From NCBI RefSeq assembly GCF_041449215.1, contig NZ_JBGNFV010000001.1, positions 2,579,001 through 2,643,000 of the forward strand: a stretch of 64,000 bases of DNA. The letters run 5' to 3'. The notes under the pieces are model-generated. The model ran no database searches. It worked only from the letters and a program-made list of their open reading frames with translations, and was not told where the DNA came from. The first letter of the stretch is position 1, and every line of letters begins with the position of its first letter. Shown piece after piece: positions 36,276 to 45,153 of the stretch. The DNA comes from Roseivirga sp. BDSF3-8 (GTDB lineage Bacteria > Bacteroidota > Bacteroidia > Cytophagales > Cyclobacteriaceae). The position numbers and the translations under genes were made by a program.

Positions 36276-37097
36276 ATGAGAAATTTTGTTTTAATTTCAC
36301 TGGCAGCAGTGGCTATCCTTTTTGCCAGTGCTTACCGGTCTTTGCCAGAGGGCGGATTCTACTGCCCCCCCTGCGGTCTGGCTTGCGATGATGTGGTTTA
36401 TGAGGAGGCAGGTCATTGTGTGCACTGCGGTATGGAGCTGGTGAACATGGCTACGGATGAAAGAGAAAAGCAAATGAATAATGATAAGATTACGGTGGCC
36501 TTTTACCTGCAGGACGGGGTAGAGGTGCTGGATTTTGCCGGGCCGCTGGAGGTTTTTTCCTACGCGGGCTTTGAGGTGTTTATTGTTTCTAAGACGAAGG
36601 ATCCTATAATCTCGCAGGGGGTGCTGAGGGTGGTGCCGGACTATAGCCTGGATGATGCGCCGGAGGCTGATATACTGGCTTTTTTCGGGGGTAATTCAGG
36701 GCTGCCCACTAATGATCCGGAGGTAATCGACTGGGTGAAAAGCCGGGCTGAGGGGGCGGATCACTTGTTTTCGGTATGTACAGGGGCATTTATCCTGGGC
36801 CGGGCGGGTCAACTGGATGGGCTTACGGTGACTACTTTTCACCAAAGTATAGAGGGCTTGCGTGAGCTGGTACCGGAGGCGGATGTGCGGGCGGATGTGC
36901 GCTTTGTGGATAATGGCCGGGTGATAACCACGGCGGGTATCTCGGCGGGTATAGACGGGGCGCTGCACCTGGTGGCAAAGCTGAGAGGGAAGGAAGCGGC
37001 TGTACAGGCGGCGGGATATATGGAGTATGATAAGTGGGTGCCTGAAAACGGCCTGATTATAGGTGGTGCAGATCGTCTTAAGTATTATAACAGATAG
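36276..37097 (+). CDS. Secreted DJ-1/PfpI-family protein with N-terminal metal-ribbon
   Basis: 273 residues. A signal or anchor segment (FVLISLAAVAILFASAY) is followed by a four-Cys ribbon (YCPPCGLACDDV and HCVHCGMEL), resembling heavy-metal-binding zinc ribbons. The rest is a DJ-1/PfpI domain with FSVCTGAFILGRAGQLDGLTVTTFH, the Cys-containing elbow, and ITTAGISAGIDGALHLV. The N-terminal metal motif joined to a DJ-1 domain is unusual. It may act as an envelope-located glyoxalase, isonitrile hydratase or chaperone-like protein; I cannot choose. Confidence 0.82.
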   Translation: MRNFVLISLAAVAILFASAYRSLPEGGFYCPPCGLACDDVVYEEAGHCVHCGMELVNMATDEREKQMNNDKITVAFYLQDGVEVLDFAGPLEVFSYAGFEVFIVSKTKDPIISQGVLRVVPDYSLDDAPEADILAFFGGNSGLPTNDPEVIDWVKSRAEGADHLFSVCTGAFILGRAGQLDGLTVTTFHQSIEGLRELVPEADVRADVRFVDNGRVITTAGISAGIDGALHLVAKLRGKEAAVQAAGYMEYDKWVPENGLIIGGADRLKYYNR

Positions 37098-37270
37098 ATT
37101 TCAATATCATGTCATGTAAGGGCTTGTTTGCGTGCTGGTTATTATTTTGTATTTTAATAATGCCAGAGGGACGGGCGTATATAATGGGCTCTTCTCTGAG
37201 TACTCCACATAATAGCTGAAGCTAATGGAAGAGGCTGTTGTGTATTTATTTAACTTATAAACATAATGCT

Positions 37271-37522
37271 ATGAAAAAAGAAAAGCTGTCTCTTGAAGTG
37301 ATCTCTGTAAAAAGCTTTCAGACGAACCTGTCGGACCAAAAAGCACAAACGGTTAAGGGTGGGTATTACAGTGACTGCTGTACCCGCCAGTTTGTAGACT
37401 GCCAGTCCGGTGAAGGGTCGGGCGGATGTAATAGCTGTGGTGGTACGGGAGGCGGAGGCGGAGGCACAGGCCTGAACTGCGGCACCCGGGAGCTGATCAC
37501 GTGTTACTCGCCGTGTGACTGA
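37271..37522 (+). CDS. Class I lanthipeptide precursor (Gly/Cys-rich core, 8 Cys)
   Basis: 83 residues from the ATG at 37271; the frame opens earlier but the leader MKKEKLSLEVISVKSFQT fits only this start. QTVKGG marks the GG site. The core (about 52 residues) begins YYSDCC and has eight Cys, a central run GGTGGGGGGTG, and ends TCYSPCD. Such a glycine-rich linker between two Cys-rich halves is unusual and suggests two ring systems. It is 15 kb from lanC, with no modification gene beside it, so the distant LanB/LanC must serve it, or it is silent. Confidence 0.82.
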   Translation: MKKEKLSLEVISVKSFQTNLSDQKAQTVKGGYYSDCCTRQFVDCQSGEGSGGCNSCGGTGGGGGGTGLNCGTRELITCYSPCD

Positions 37523-37544
37523 TAATTGATATAGCCTTATTGAG

Positions 37545-37571
37545 AAAGCTGCCCCTTGGGGCAGCTTTTTT
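37545..37571 (+). terminator. Terminator after the Gly-rich precursor
   Basis: Stem AAAGCTGCCCC / GGGGCAGCTTT with a T-run. It ends the single-gene unit at 37271. Confidence 0.85.
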
Positions 37572-37589
37572 CGTTTTATCCAATCCTTT

Positions 37590-40061
37590 TTACCGGGTAT
37601 ATACCAATACTTCTTTCAGGTTGGCACCTGGCTCGTGAAAGGTGAGGTGTATCTTCTTTACTTTCTGGTTTACGGCCCAGTCGGCCCACTTCATGTATAC
37701 CTGGAAGTATTCCTCTCCTATAGGGGTACGATTGCCGCGGGCGTCTTCTACTTCTATGGACATTCTGCCGTCTCCATTGGTGTCAAAGAAGTAGAGCCAT
37801 GCAACTTCCTCCTCTTGCGGGAGGGTAATGGTGGTGGTAAGGGGGAGGTCAAAGCCTTTGCTGAAGTTGGGCTCATCGTCCAGTACGTTACCCTGTCCGG
37901 CCAGGGGGTCACCGGCCCCTGTCTGGTTGTCTACCAGTTCGGTACCTGCATTGGGCTTGTTATGACTTACCATAGGGGGGGTGAGGCGGTAGAGGCGCGG
38001 CAGATTCTTCTTTTTTGACGGCGTGGCTACTAGGCGGGCACTGGCGCCAGCAGAGGTCTGATCGTTATTCTGACTGGCAAATAGCATGACGGGCGATTCG
38101 CTTACCTCCTGTATGATGACCTCACCGCTTTCTGTGCGGGCTTGTAATTCTGTACCGGTGGGCTGTTTATCAGCAAAGCCTATCGCCTGACTGATGGTGA
38201 CATTCTGTGGGAGGGGGAGGCGGAAGTCTTTAGTGGTGCTGCCGTCACTGGTGCCTCTCCATAGGACGTAAGCGGGGGTTTGTCCATCTTCATGCAGCCA
38301 TTTTTGTACGCGTATGTTTTTATCACCGGAGGGTAGCCAGCTATGGAAGCGGTAGTCACCGAGGCGGTGGAGGAGGGTATTGGCGTAGTACCAGGCGGGC
38401 TTTTTGGCGTAGTCAGCATCGCGTGACTTGAGGAATCCACTGGTGCGGTATTTGCCTTTGGCGTATTTTCCGGTGAGGACATCTACATCACGTAGCATAT
38501 ACATGTAGAGTTCATCGATGGGGAGGGCGGCATGGTATAGTGCTCCGCGGATGATCCACTCGGCCTGTACCTGCTCTTCGTTCTTATTGCCAATGGCGGG
38601 CGCCCGCTGGCCGCTCTGGGGGTGGGTGTCCCAGCCGTATTCTGTACGCCAGTACGCTACGCTGTCGGGCAGCCAGCGGTCTATCCAGTGGCCTATTTCT
38701 TCGGTATGGGTATAGAGGAGGAGGCTGTCGGCTTCGGGGCTGATGCCGGCCTTGCTGTAGCCTTGGCCGCCTGCGGTATTGCTGTAGTGGTGGTCGGCAA
38801 GGGCGGCGAAGGGGTAGGGCTTACCGAATGCCTCGAACCACATGGCTACGGCTTTTTTGCGGTGAATGTCGGGCCGGGCATCGGGTGCGTCGAGGAGGCC
38901 AACGTATCGCTCTGCGGTCCGGAGGCTGTCGTATACCTGGCTGACCATGGGGGCGTACTCCCATGCGAGCATGAGGGACTGGCGGTCGTCCCAGTTTTTG
39001 TCCCACTCATTGCCTATCTGCAGGTAGCGGATCTGACCCGGTGCGCCCTCATCATTTTTTCGGGGCTGGCCGTACTTATCGGCCCAAATGCGATGGTACT
39101 GGGCGTACTGTCCGAACATACCGCCGAGCATCATGGTGTCGTATGATGCGGGGGGGGCGGGTGCCCAGTTGTTGGAGCCGGTGTTGTTTCTGAGCCAGGT
39201 GGGGGTGGCTTTGAGTACGGGCCAGTTTTCGAGGCCCAGCCGGGCCATGTTATTGTAGTACCGGTTAAAGTTAAAGCCGTTCCTGGAGTTTCCTTCAAAC
39301 AGGAGGGTGTCTTCTTTGTATTCTACCCACTCCCAGTTATGATAGTTTCTTAGCCTGCTAAAGGCCATTTTAGGGCCCTGGGGGTCGTCGTTAAAGGTAT
39401 TGACTCCCCAAAAATCCTTAATGAGGGCATGCTGTGTGGGGGTGTTGTATTCAGGTATTTCTTCCAGGTCTTTTACTTTTTCTCCATAAAATACGATCTC
39501 CATGGGGGCACGTGGGGAGGAGTTGGTGCTGTCTGCGGCATCTACCTGTATGAGCACGCGCCGGGTGGGTTGGTGACTGGCGGGTGTGACGGTGGTCCAC
39601 TTCATGTAGCGCTGGAGGGTGGTGTCTACTATCTGGTGGGCCTGCCTGCTGTCTTGGCGGACCCAGTCGGGTACATCGCCGCTGTAGATGGTGAAGCGTC
39701 CTTCGCCGGGGCCGTCAAAAAAGGCTATCTCATGTATGCGGTAGTAGCCGGGAAAGTCTATGGTGATCCATGGCTTTACCTCGCGGGGGGTGCCTTTGCC
39801 CATCCAGTTATTGCGGGGGGTGGGCTGCCACTCTGACTTGGCGGGCTTTTCGAGGTTGCGGCCCAGTTCCTGCTCGTCTACGAGGCGGATGGCCTGATCG
39901 GACTTGGTGGTGAAGTAGCTGTTTACATACACGACGCCATATTTTCCGTCGAGATCGATAGGAATAACCTGCTTTTCTTCCTGCCCGCAGGCTATGAACC
40001 CGGGCAGGATGAATAGCAGTGTGTAGAGGTATGCTGAGGAGATGATGCGGTTGTTTTTCAT
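37590..40061 (-). CDS. Glycosidase-like lipoprotein with galactose-binding-like N-domain
   Basis: 823 residues. Lipobox LPGFIAC (Cys25) makes it a lipoprotein. An N-terminal beta-rich domain (about 50-210: VKPWITIDFPGYYRIHEIAFF) looks like a discoidin/carbohydrate-binding module. A TIM-barrel-like domain follows with two candidate catalytic Glu: YLQIGNEWDKNWDD (acid/base type) and YWRTEYGWDTH (nucleophile type), as in clan GH-A families such as GH39. The C-terminus (about 680-820) is another beta domain. The precise family and sugar cannot be fixed. It converges with the precursor at 37271 and is separate from the sugar locus at 45-55 kb. Confidence 0.7.
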   Translation of the reverse strand: MKNNRIISSAYLYTLLFILPGFIACGQEEKQVIPIDLDGKYGVVYVNSYFTTKSDQAIRLVDEQELGRNLEKPAKSEWQPTPRNNWMGKGTPREVKPWITIDFPGYYRIHEIAFFDGPGEGRFTIYSGDVPDWVRQDSRQAHQIVDTTLQRYMKWTTVTPASHQPTRRVLIQVDAADSTNSSPRAPMEIVFYGEKVKDLEEIPEYNTPTQHALIKDFWGVNTFNDDPQGPKMAFSRLRNYHNWEWVEYKEDTLLFEGNSRNGFNFNRYYNNMARLGLENWPVLKATPTWLRNNTGSNNWAPAPPASYDTMMLGGMFGQYAQYHRIWADKYGQPRKNDEGAPGQIRYLQIGNEWDKNWDDRQSLMLAWEYAPMVSQVYDSLRTAERYVGLLDAPDARPDIHRKKAVAMWFEAFGKPYPFAALADHHYSNTAGGQGYSKAGISPEADSLLLYTHTEEIGHWIDRWLPDSVAYWRTEYGWDTHPQSGQRAPAIGNKNEEQVQAEWIIRGALYHAALPIDELYMYMLRDVDVLTGKYAKGKYRTSGFLKSRDADYAKKPAWYYANTLLHRLGDYRFHSWLPSGDKNIRVQKWLHEDGQTPAYVLWRGTSDGSTTKDFRLPLPQNVTISQAIGFADKQPTGTELQARTESGEVIIQEVSESPVMLFASQNNDQTSAGASARLVATPSKKKNLPRLYRLTPPMVSHNKPNAGTELVDNQTGAGDPLAGQGNVLDDEPNFSKGFDLPLTTTITLPQEEEVAWLYFFDTNGDGRMSIEVEDARGNRTPIGEEYFQVYMKWADWAVNQKVKKIHLTFHEPGANLKEVLVYTR

Positions 40062-40163
40062 ATGTTACTTAGTGGTCCGGCAAAGGGCATGCCATATGGC
40101 CAATCATACTAAAAGTATAATTTTTATGGAAAAAAACCGCATAGGTGCCTGTCAGTCTTTGTT

Positions 40164-41240
40164 TTAATGGGCTTCTCCGTTGCCGTTACCATTGCCATTA
40201 GTGGGCAGGTGCAGGCGCGCGATTTCCATTTCGTTGTTTTTACGGGCGGCCTCATCGGTTAGGCGGGTCCAGGCGGTTCTTTCCTTTTCGTACTTGGTCT
40301 CATAGCCGTAGGATGAGGCACTATTGCCGTCGCCTTCTGGCAACATGTGGCTGTCGGCATACTCGAACATACGGAGCATGAGTGAAGGGCTTATGCCATA
40401 TACAAAGTTTGCCAGGCGTGCGGGAAGGGTAAGAATGATCTCGGGTGTACCGCGGCGGCATGCCTTGAGTATTTTAGCGGCTGCTTTTTCGGCATTAGCG
40501 GATAGTACTGGGAGGGAGTCACTGATTTTGAACCAGCGGTATTCTTTTTCATAATCGCCTTTTACGCGGCTATTGCGTGGGCTGCCGGTGCGCATAAGGC
40601 CGGGGCAGGCGGTGGTGACGATGATGTTCTTTTTCCTGAGGGAGGTGTACATGCCTTCGCTCAGTGCGGTAAGGGCAAACTTACTGGTACTGTAGGGGAG
40701 GAGATGGGGGAAGCTTATCTTACCGCCAATACTGGATATGTTGATGATACGGCCTTCTCCCTGCTCTTCCATAAGGGGTATGGCGGCCTGCATAAAGCGC
40801 AGGGGGGCGTAGAAGTGGATCTTCATGAGCTCCTGGTAGTCTTTAATAGACATGTTTTCCTGGGGGCCTACGAGTATCTGGCCGGCATTATTGATGAGCA
40901 CATCGAGGCCATGAAAGTAGTTGGAGACTTTTTCAACGGCATTGCTGATGTCGGTGGCGCGGGTGATGTCGCACTGTATAGTGAGTACATCCCAGGCGCC
41001 GTGTGCACGTAGCTGGTGGTGTGCCGCTTCGAGCTCTTCCTCATCACGTGCACAGATGGCGATTCGTGCGCCCTGTTCGGCAAGTTGCCTGGCCATAACG
41101 AGGCCGAGGCCTCTGGAGCCTCCGGTGACGAGGACTACTTTATCGTGAAAACTGTATTTTGAAGCAAGAATTTCGCGGGCAATGGCTCTTCCTGCAAGGA
41201 AGCCACCTAGGGCAATACCCAATTTGTGCCAATCTTTCAT
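40164..41240 (-). CDS. Short-chain dehydrogenase/reductase
   Basis: 358 residues. Cofactor motif VLVTGGSRGLGLVMARQLA (TGxxxGxG), NNAG motif (VLINNAGQ), and catalytic Ser and Tyr-x3-Lys (ISSIGGKIS, PYSTSKFAL). An N-terminal segment (about 25 residues, GIALGGFLAGRAIARE) may anchor it to the membrane, and the C-terminal 90 residues extend past the usual SDR fold. Substrate unknown. Confidence 0.9.
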   Translation of the reverse strand: MKDWHKLGIALGGFLAGRAIAREILASKYSFHDKVVLVTGGSRGLGLVMARQLAEQGARIAICARDEEELEAAHHQLRAHGAWDVLTIQCDITRATDISNAVEKVSNYFHGLDVLINNAGQILVGPQENMSIKDYQELMKIHFYAPLRFMQAAIPLMEEQGEGRIINISSIGGKISFPHLLPYSTSKFALTALSEGMYTSLRKKNIIVTTACPGLMRTGSPRNSRVKGDYEKEYRWFKISDSLPVLSANAEKAAAKILKACRRGTPEIILTLPARLANFVYGISPSLMLRMFEYADSHMLPEGDGNSASSYGYETKYEKERTAWTRLTDEAARKNNEMEIARLHLPTNGNGNGNGEAH

Positions 41241-41493
41241 ATAGTCGTATTTATCCTAGTATAACGCGCATGGGCGGCCAGTGTTAAAAGTTTATTGGAT
41301 ATGCTGGCAGAAGGTGGGGGTAGTATGCGGGGGATGGCTTAGGAATGTACTTACAGGGGCTACAGATAGTGACTGTGAAGGGGACTTTTTCAAGAAACAG
41401 TATTCTGGTGTGGATGGAAGATAATCTGTTTAAGATAAGGGGGTTACATTTTCCCATTCACATTATTAATCATCGAACTAACCTATATTTTTT

Positions 41494-42087
41494 ATGAAAA
41501 TGTACTTTTTAACTGGCTTTTTGATATTCTCTTTTGGAATAGGTATGGGCCAGTCTCCGGATGCTGAGCTGGCAGGAAAGGTTTGCGCCTCGATGGATGA
41601 TGTGGATTTTAGTATGGATGAAACGGAACTTAATGAGCTGGTGATGCAGTCTATTCAGAATGTGTATAAGGAGGAGACGGAGTTGATAGTGAAGGCAATG
41701 AATGTTCATATGGAGGCTAATGAGGGTATGACGCAGCAGGAGGCGGGACTGGTGATCGGTAACGCGGTCCGGCTGGAGCTGATGGATAACTGCGAGAATT
41801 TTCAGCGGATCACAATGTTTAAAGGTAAGCCTGTGCCTGAAATTTCTGATCTGACGAGAAAGGTGGGTGAGGAGATAACGGAGGATATAGCTGGAAAGGA
41901 AAAAAATGGTGGGTTGACAATGGAAATAATAGATAAGGCGATGTCGGAGGCTATGGATAAATATGGGGCGGAGATTGATAAGCAATTCGGAAAGAGGTAT
42001 TCGCTGGAGTTTTCAGATCAGCTTACGGCCTATTTACAGACGGAAAGCCGACCGTACATGAGGTGGATGGTTAACCGTAAAAGGTGA
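41494..42087 (+). CDS. Secreted hypothetical protein
   Basis: 197 residues with a signal peptide (MKMYFLTGFLIFSFGIGMGQ). The mature part is acidic and mostly helical (DVDFSMDETELNELVMQSIQNVYKE), with two Cys. No known domain recognised. Confidence 0.6.
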   Translation: MKMYFLTGFLIFSFGIGMGQSPDAELAGKVCASMDDVDFSMDETELNELVMQSIQNVYKEETELIVKAMNVHMEANEGMTQQEAGLVIGNAVRLELMDNCENFQRITMFKGKPVPEISDLTRKVGEEITEDIAGKEKNGGLTMEIIDKAMSEAMDKYGAEIDKQFGKRYSLEFSDQLTAYLQTESRPYMRWMVNRKR

Positions 42088-42824
42088 AAAAGTACAATTT
42101 AACTCCTGAGGGTGCTTAAAGGTATTGAAAAATACTGACGTTATAGGATTCCTATAGGTAAAGCATACTCATGGCGGATTAGTTACGAGCGAGAGACGGC
42201 TTAGAGACGAAGCAGTTCGGTGTGGATAACTGTGAAAGCCGGTGGTATGCTGTGGTGGCTAAATTAGTGGATTGTTAGGAAAGTGCAAAGGTGTGTTTGT
42301 GCGTTTCCGGCGCTATGGCAGGGGGGATCAGGGGCTCTGGGTTGAATAGTGGATTTGTTTGGGGGACATTCTGCGGGTATCACGGAAGGATGGACCTCGA
42401 AAGTCGGACCTCTCCACCAGGTGGGGAATGATTAGTGCTTATTGCTGCAGAGTGCCATATTTTTATACGCAAATCATTCAAAATTAGCCCTTAGTTTGAC
42501 GGCTATGTTTATCTGAGGAAAGGGGAATTGGTGCTTAGGTTGTGGGCTATGCTGATAGGAAGTGGACTGAAATTTACAGTGGGGCCTGCCTTTTTAATCG
42601 TGGCGCCTTCCGGAAGATTAGTTGGGGGGCTGGGATGCGGTGTGAATTATTTGCAGAATGTGTGATGCGTAGCATGATGTAATGGCTGTGCATATTTTTT
42701 TCTTCTGCGTATGCCTGTTTTTTTCATGCACCTAGAAAGGGATCAGGTGTGTCCGTTTATATAATTGCCCTTTCAAAATTAATATAGATCCTATTTATTG
42801 TAGAAAAATACACCAGGTCTATAT
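42088..42824. other. Gene-free region with members of the dispersed repeat family
   Basis: 737 bp. A GGACCTCGAAAGTCGGACC repeat pair lies at 42392-42412, and 42423-42553 is the first copy of a 130-bp repeat also found at 44889. No gene supported. Confidence 0.7.
42423..42553. repeat. Dispersed 130-bp repeat, copy 1
   Basis: Shares TGCTGCAGAGTGCCATATTT, ACGCAAATCATTCAAAATTA and GGAATTGGTGCTTAGGTTG in the same order with 44889-45018 (most of the length, a few mismatches). It includes the 17-bp word TTAGTTTGACGGCTATG. Confidence 0.85.
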
Positions 42825-44360
42825 TTGAAATTTAACCGAACATATTACAGATTCAGTGACCTATTGGTAAAGGGATGGGTGTGGGTAGGCGTTTTACTGG
42901 GAGTAGCCTATGCCATTATCCTGTTTGGTTTTATCACGGTAGTGTGGGAATGCGCCCGGTACACTTATTTTCATGTTGAGGGATGGCAGGTACCTTTCAT
43001 CCTTTCAGAGGGGGATTCTACTATTCTCTATTATAGCTCGGCCCTTACTGCTTCGGTTTTTGGCCTATTTGCCGGCTTCAGGTTTGCCCTCGAAAATTCG
43101 ATCAGATGGAGGCAACCGCGTTTAAAACTACATCAGCGAAGCCTGATTAATCTGCAAACCGTGCTGTTTTACGTATTCCTGTATATTCTCGGTAAAGCGC
43201 TGCTATACATTCCGATGTTCTACGCGGCTTTTCGTATCCCCTATCGCCAGTCTGTTTTCGGTAGCTATCCTATACTGTACTTTCTCTTCCCATTGGTGAT
43301 GTTTCTTATGATGTGGCCGCCTATGTTGCGGAAGACAGGAAGGCACGGTCAAAAGTGGCTGGGGTTCACATTTCTTATGGTAAGCATACTGGCCGCCGTA
43401 ATCGCTCAGTGGCGACCTATAGACGCTAAGAGGATAGACGATAGCTGGCTTGCCTCAGATGTTTTTATTCATAATAATATAGAGGTGCCGGAAGCAAGCA
43501 GCGGAAACTTTAATTACCGGTCATCTCTTTTCCTGGGACTGTTTATTTCCCATGACGGTGATAGGGAGCGGATATTTAAAACCAGGGTTGGGCGCTATGA
43601 ATTTGAAGAGGTCACGTTGGATTCAGTGCCTGCCTTAGTTGCCATGGAAAAAGCCAGGCTGGCTGAAGCAGAGCTTGTGCTTCCCGTGTTGTACATAGAC
43701 CGAAATGTGCGAATGCAATACGTCAATGACCTTATTTTCAGGTTTAGTAAAATAGGTGTCCGTCATATCAGGATCAATACAGCAGTTCCTTCACCGGGCC
43801 TCTATGATAATACCTTAGACCCAACGTATGGTATGGATTTCATAATACCCTTCTATTATGCTGAGTTTGAAACATTTCTTAATGAAGCTGAGGAAATAGG
43901 GTCGGACAATCGAAGGCTGGTCTTACCAATACATCATTGGGCATATCGTACGGAAAGCTATAAGCTGGTAAATCATATCAAAGTCGATCTGTCTGCAGAT
44001 GGGAGCATCACCTTGAATGGACAGTCGGTAGGTAATAAGAAATTGGGAGAGGTGGTGTATTCCCTCATCAAAAGGTTTCCCCAAAGACATGCTATAGTCT
44101 ACGATGTGGCACCGGAAGCCAGATTTGAAGATTACATCAGAGTCAAAGACATTATCAGACAACAATACATTCTGTACCGGAAAGAAATAAGGGAGCAAAT
44201 AGGAAAAGAATTTGACTCATCCTACATCTATTTAAAATATACCAATTTTGTGGGAATAGCTCCTTATGAGATCATAGAATTGACACCGGGGGAGAAACGG
44301 CTTATCCGGCTAAAGGAGCGTTTTCCGGTAAAATATACCTACGGAGGTATTGTAGATTGA
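42825..44360 (+). CDS. Membrane protein with two ExbD-like soluble domains
   Basis: 511 residues, TTG start, chosen because no ATG occurs in the first 150 residues. Five or six membrane helices occupy the first about 200 residues (VGVLLGVAYAIILFGFITVVW; LTASVFGLFAGFRFAL; LFYVFLYILGKALLYIPMFY; PILYFLFPLVMFLMMWPPM; GFTFLMVSILAAVIAQW). The soluble part (about 205-511) has two stretches resembling ExbD/TolR periplasmic folds: VLPVLYIDRNVRMQYVNDLI and IKVDLSADGSITLNGQSV...HAIVYDVAPEARFEDYIRV. The resemblance is by pattern. ExbD domains normally follow one helix, so this arrangement is unusual. Possible energy-coupling or sensory role; unproven. Confidence 0.55.
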   Translation: MKFNRTYYRFSDLLVKGWVWVGVLLGVAYAIILFGFITVVWECARYTYFHVEGWQVPFILSEGDSTILYYSSALTASVFGLFAGFRFALENSIRWRQPRLKLHQRSLINLQTVLFYVFLYILGKALLYIPMFYAAFRIPYRQSVFGSYPILYFLFPLVMFLMMWPPMLRKTGRHGQKWLGFTFLMVSILAAVIAQWRPIDAKRIDDSWLASDVFIHNNIEVPEASSGNFNYRSSLFLGLFISHDGDRERIFKTRVGRYEFEEVTLDSVPALVAMEKARLAEAELVLPVLYIDRNVRMQYVNDLIFRFSKIGVRHIRINTAVPSPGLYDNTLDPTYGMDFIIPFYYAEFETFLNEAEEIGSDNRRLVLPIHHWAYRTESYKLVNHIKVDLSADGSITLNGQSVGNKKLGEVVYSLIKRFPQRHAIVYDVAPEARFEDYIRVKDIIRQQYILYRKEIREQIGKEFDSSYIYLKYTNFVGIAPYEIIELTPGEKRLIRLKERFPVKYTYGGIVD

Positions 44361-44725
44361 TCACACACATAACTAACATGGCATTAGCCCGGGCGGGACG
44401 AGGTGTCTGTAGAAATTCAGAATGAACGTATTTAGCTCCAGCGGAGCGGGATAATTGGCTGTCAGTGTTTTTTATGGTTGGGATGTAAGCAAGCTTTGGT
44501 ATCAGGGCCCGGAAGTTCGGGCCTCTCCCCAAGAGGGGAATTAATTTGTGCCTATTGCTACAGGGGTGCTTAGGCTGCGTGCCTACGGCACTGAGGGTTG
44601 ATCTGGCATCTGGAGCTACAAAGGCTGCGTCCCGAAGGGACTTGCCTATTGGTTAGGCTTAGGCGGGTCAGTCTGAGCGTCTCTGCCCTGATGAAATATG
44701 CGTGTTGTTATCTGTCGCGGAATGA

Positions 44726-44839
44726 GGCCCAGCCGGATGCGGCCCAGCCGGATGCGGCCCAGCCGGATGCGGCCCACCGAAAGTCGGCCCACCGAAAGTT
44801 GGCCCACCGAGAGTCGGACCACCGAAAGTCGGACCACCC
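44726..44839. repeat. Tandem repeat, 15-bp units (7.6 copies)
   Basis: Three units GGCCCAGCCGGATGC are followed by GGCCCACCGAAAGTC-type units, the last truncated. The 15-bp period keeps frame; on the minus strand the units read as five-residue repeats (ADFRW, ANFRW, AASGW). Related 14/15-bp arrays occur at 57171, 57284, 57660 and 58162. Confidence 0.9.
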
Positions 44840-44888
44840 TAATGAAAAAACTTTGGAACGTTTTTTCATCTGTCCCCACCCCCAGGGG

Positions 44889-45018
44889 GGGGAATTATTT
44901 GTGCCTACCGCTGCAGAGTGCCATATTTTTGTACGCAAATCATTCAAAATTAGCCCTTAGCTTGACGACTATATTTATCTGAGGAAAGGGAATTGGTGCT
45001 TAGGTTGATGGCTATGCT
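44889..45018. repeat. Dispersed 130-bp repeat, copy 2
   Basis: See copy 1 at 42423. It contains two versions of the 17-bp word (TTAGCTTGACGACTATA and TTAGGTTGATGGCTATG). Confidence 0.85.
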
Positions 45019-45101
45019 CCCTCGGGGGCAGGCACAAAAGCGTGACTATGGAAAGCGAAAGCCGGACTTCTCCTATTATCACAGGCGGGGAGTTTTGTGG
45101 C

Positions 45102-45128
45102 AAAAAAAAGAAGGGCACTCACCCTTCT
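45102..45128 (-). terminator. Terminator of the sugar-utilisation operon
   Basis: Stem AGAAGGG / CCCTTCT with a T-run of eight on the minus strand, 26 bp downstream of the sulfatase stop. Confidence 0.8.
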
Positions 45129-45153
45129 CTTTTTCACCATTTCAATATGAAGA

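Larger units (their letters stand above)
44361..45101. other. Repeat-filled intergenic region
   Basis: About 740 bp of repeat-derived DNA: a 15-bp tandem array (44726-44839), the hairpin-like module AAAACTTTGGAACGTTTTTT (44846-44865) and copy 2 of the 130-bp repeat. Frames here come from repeats. Confidence 0.7.
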
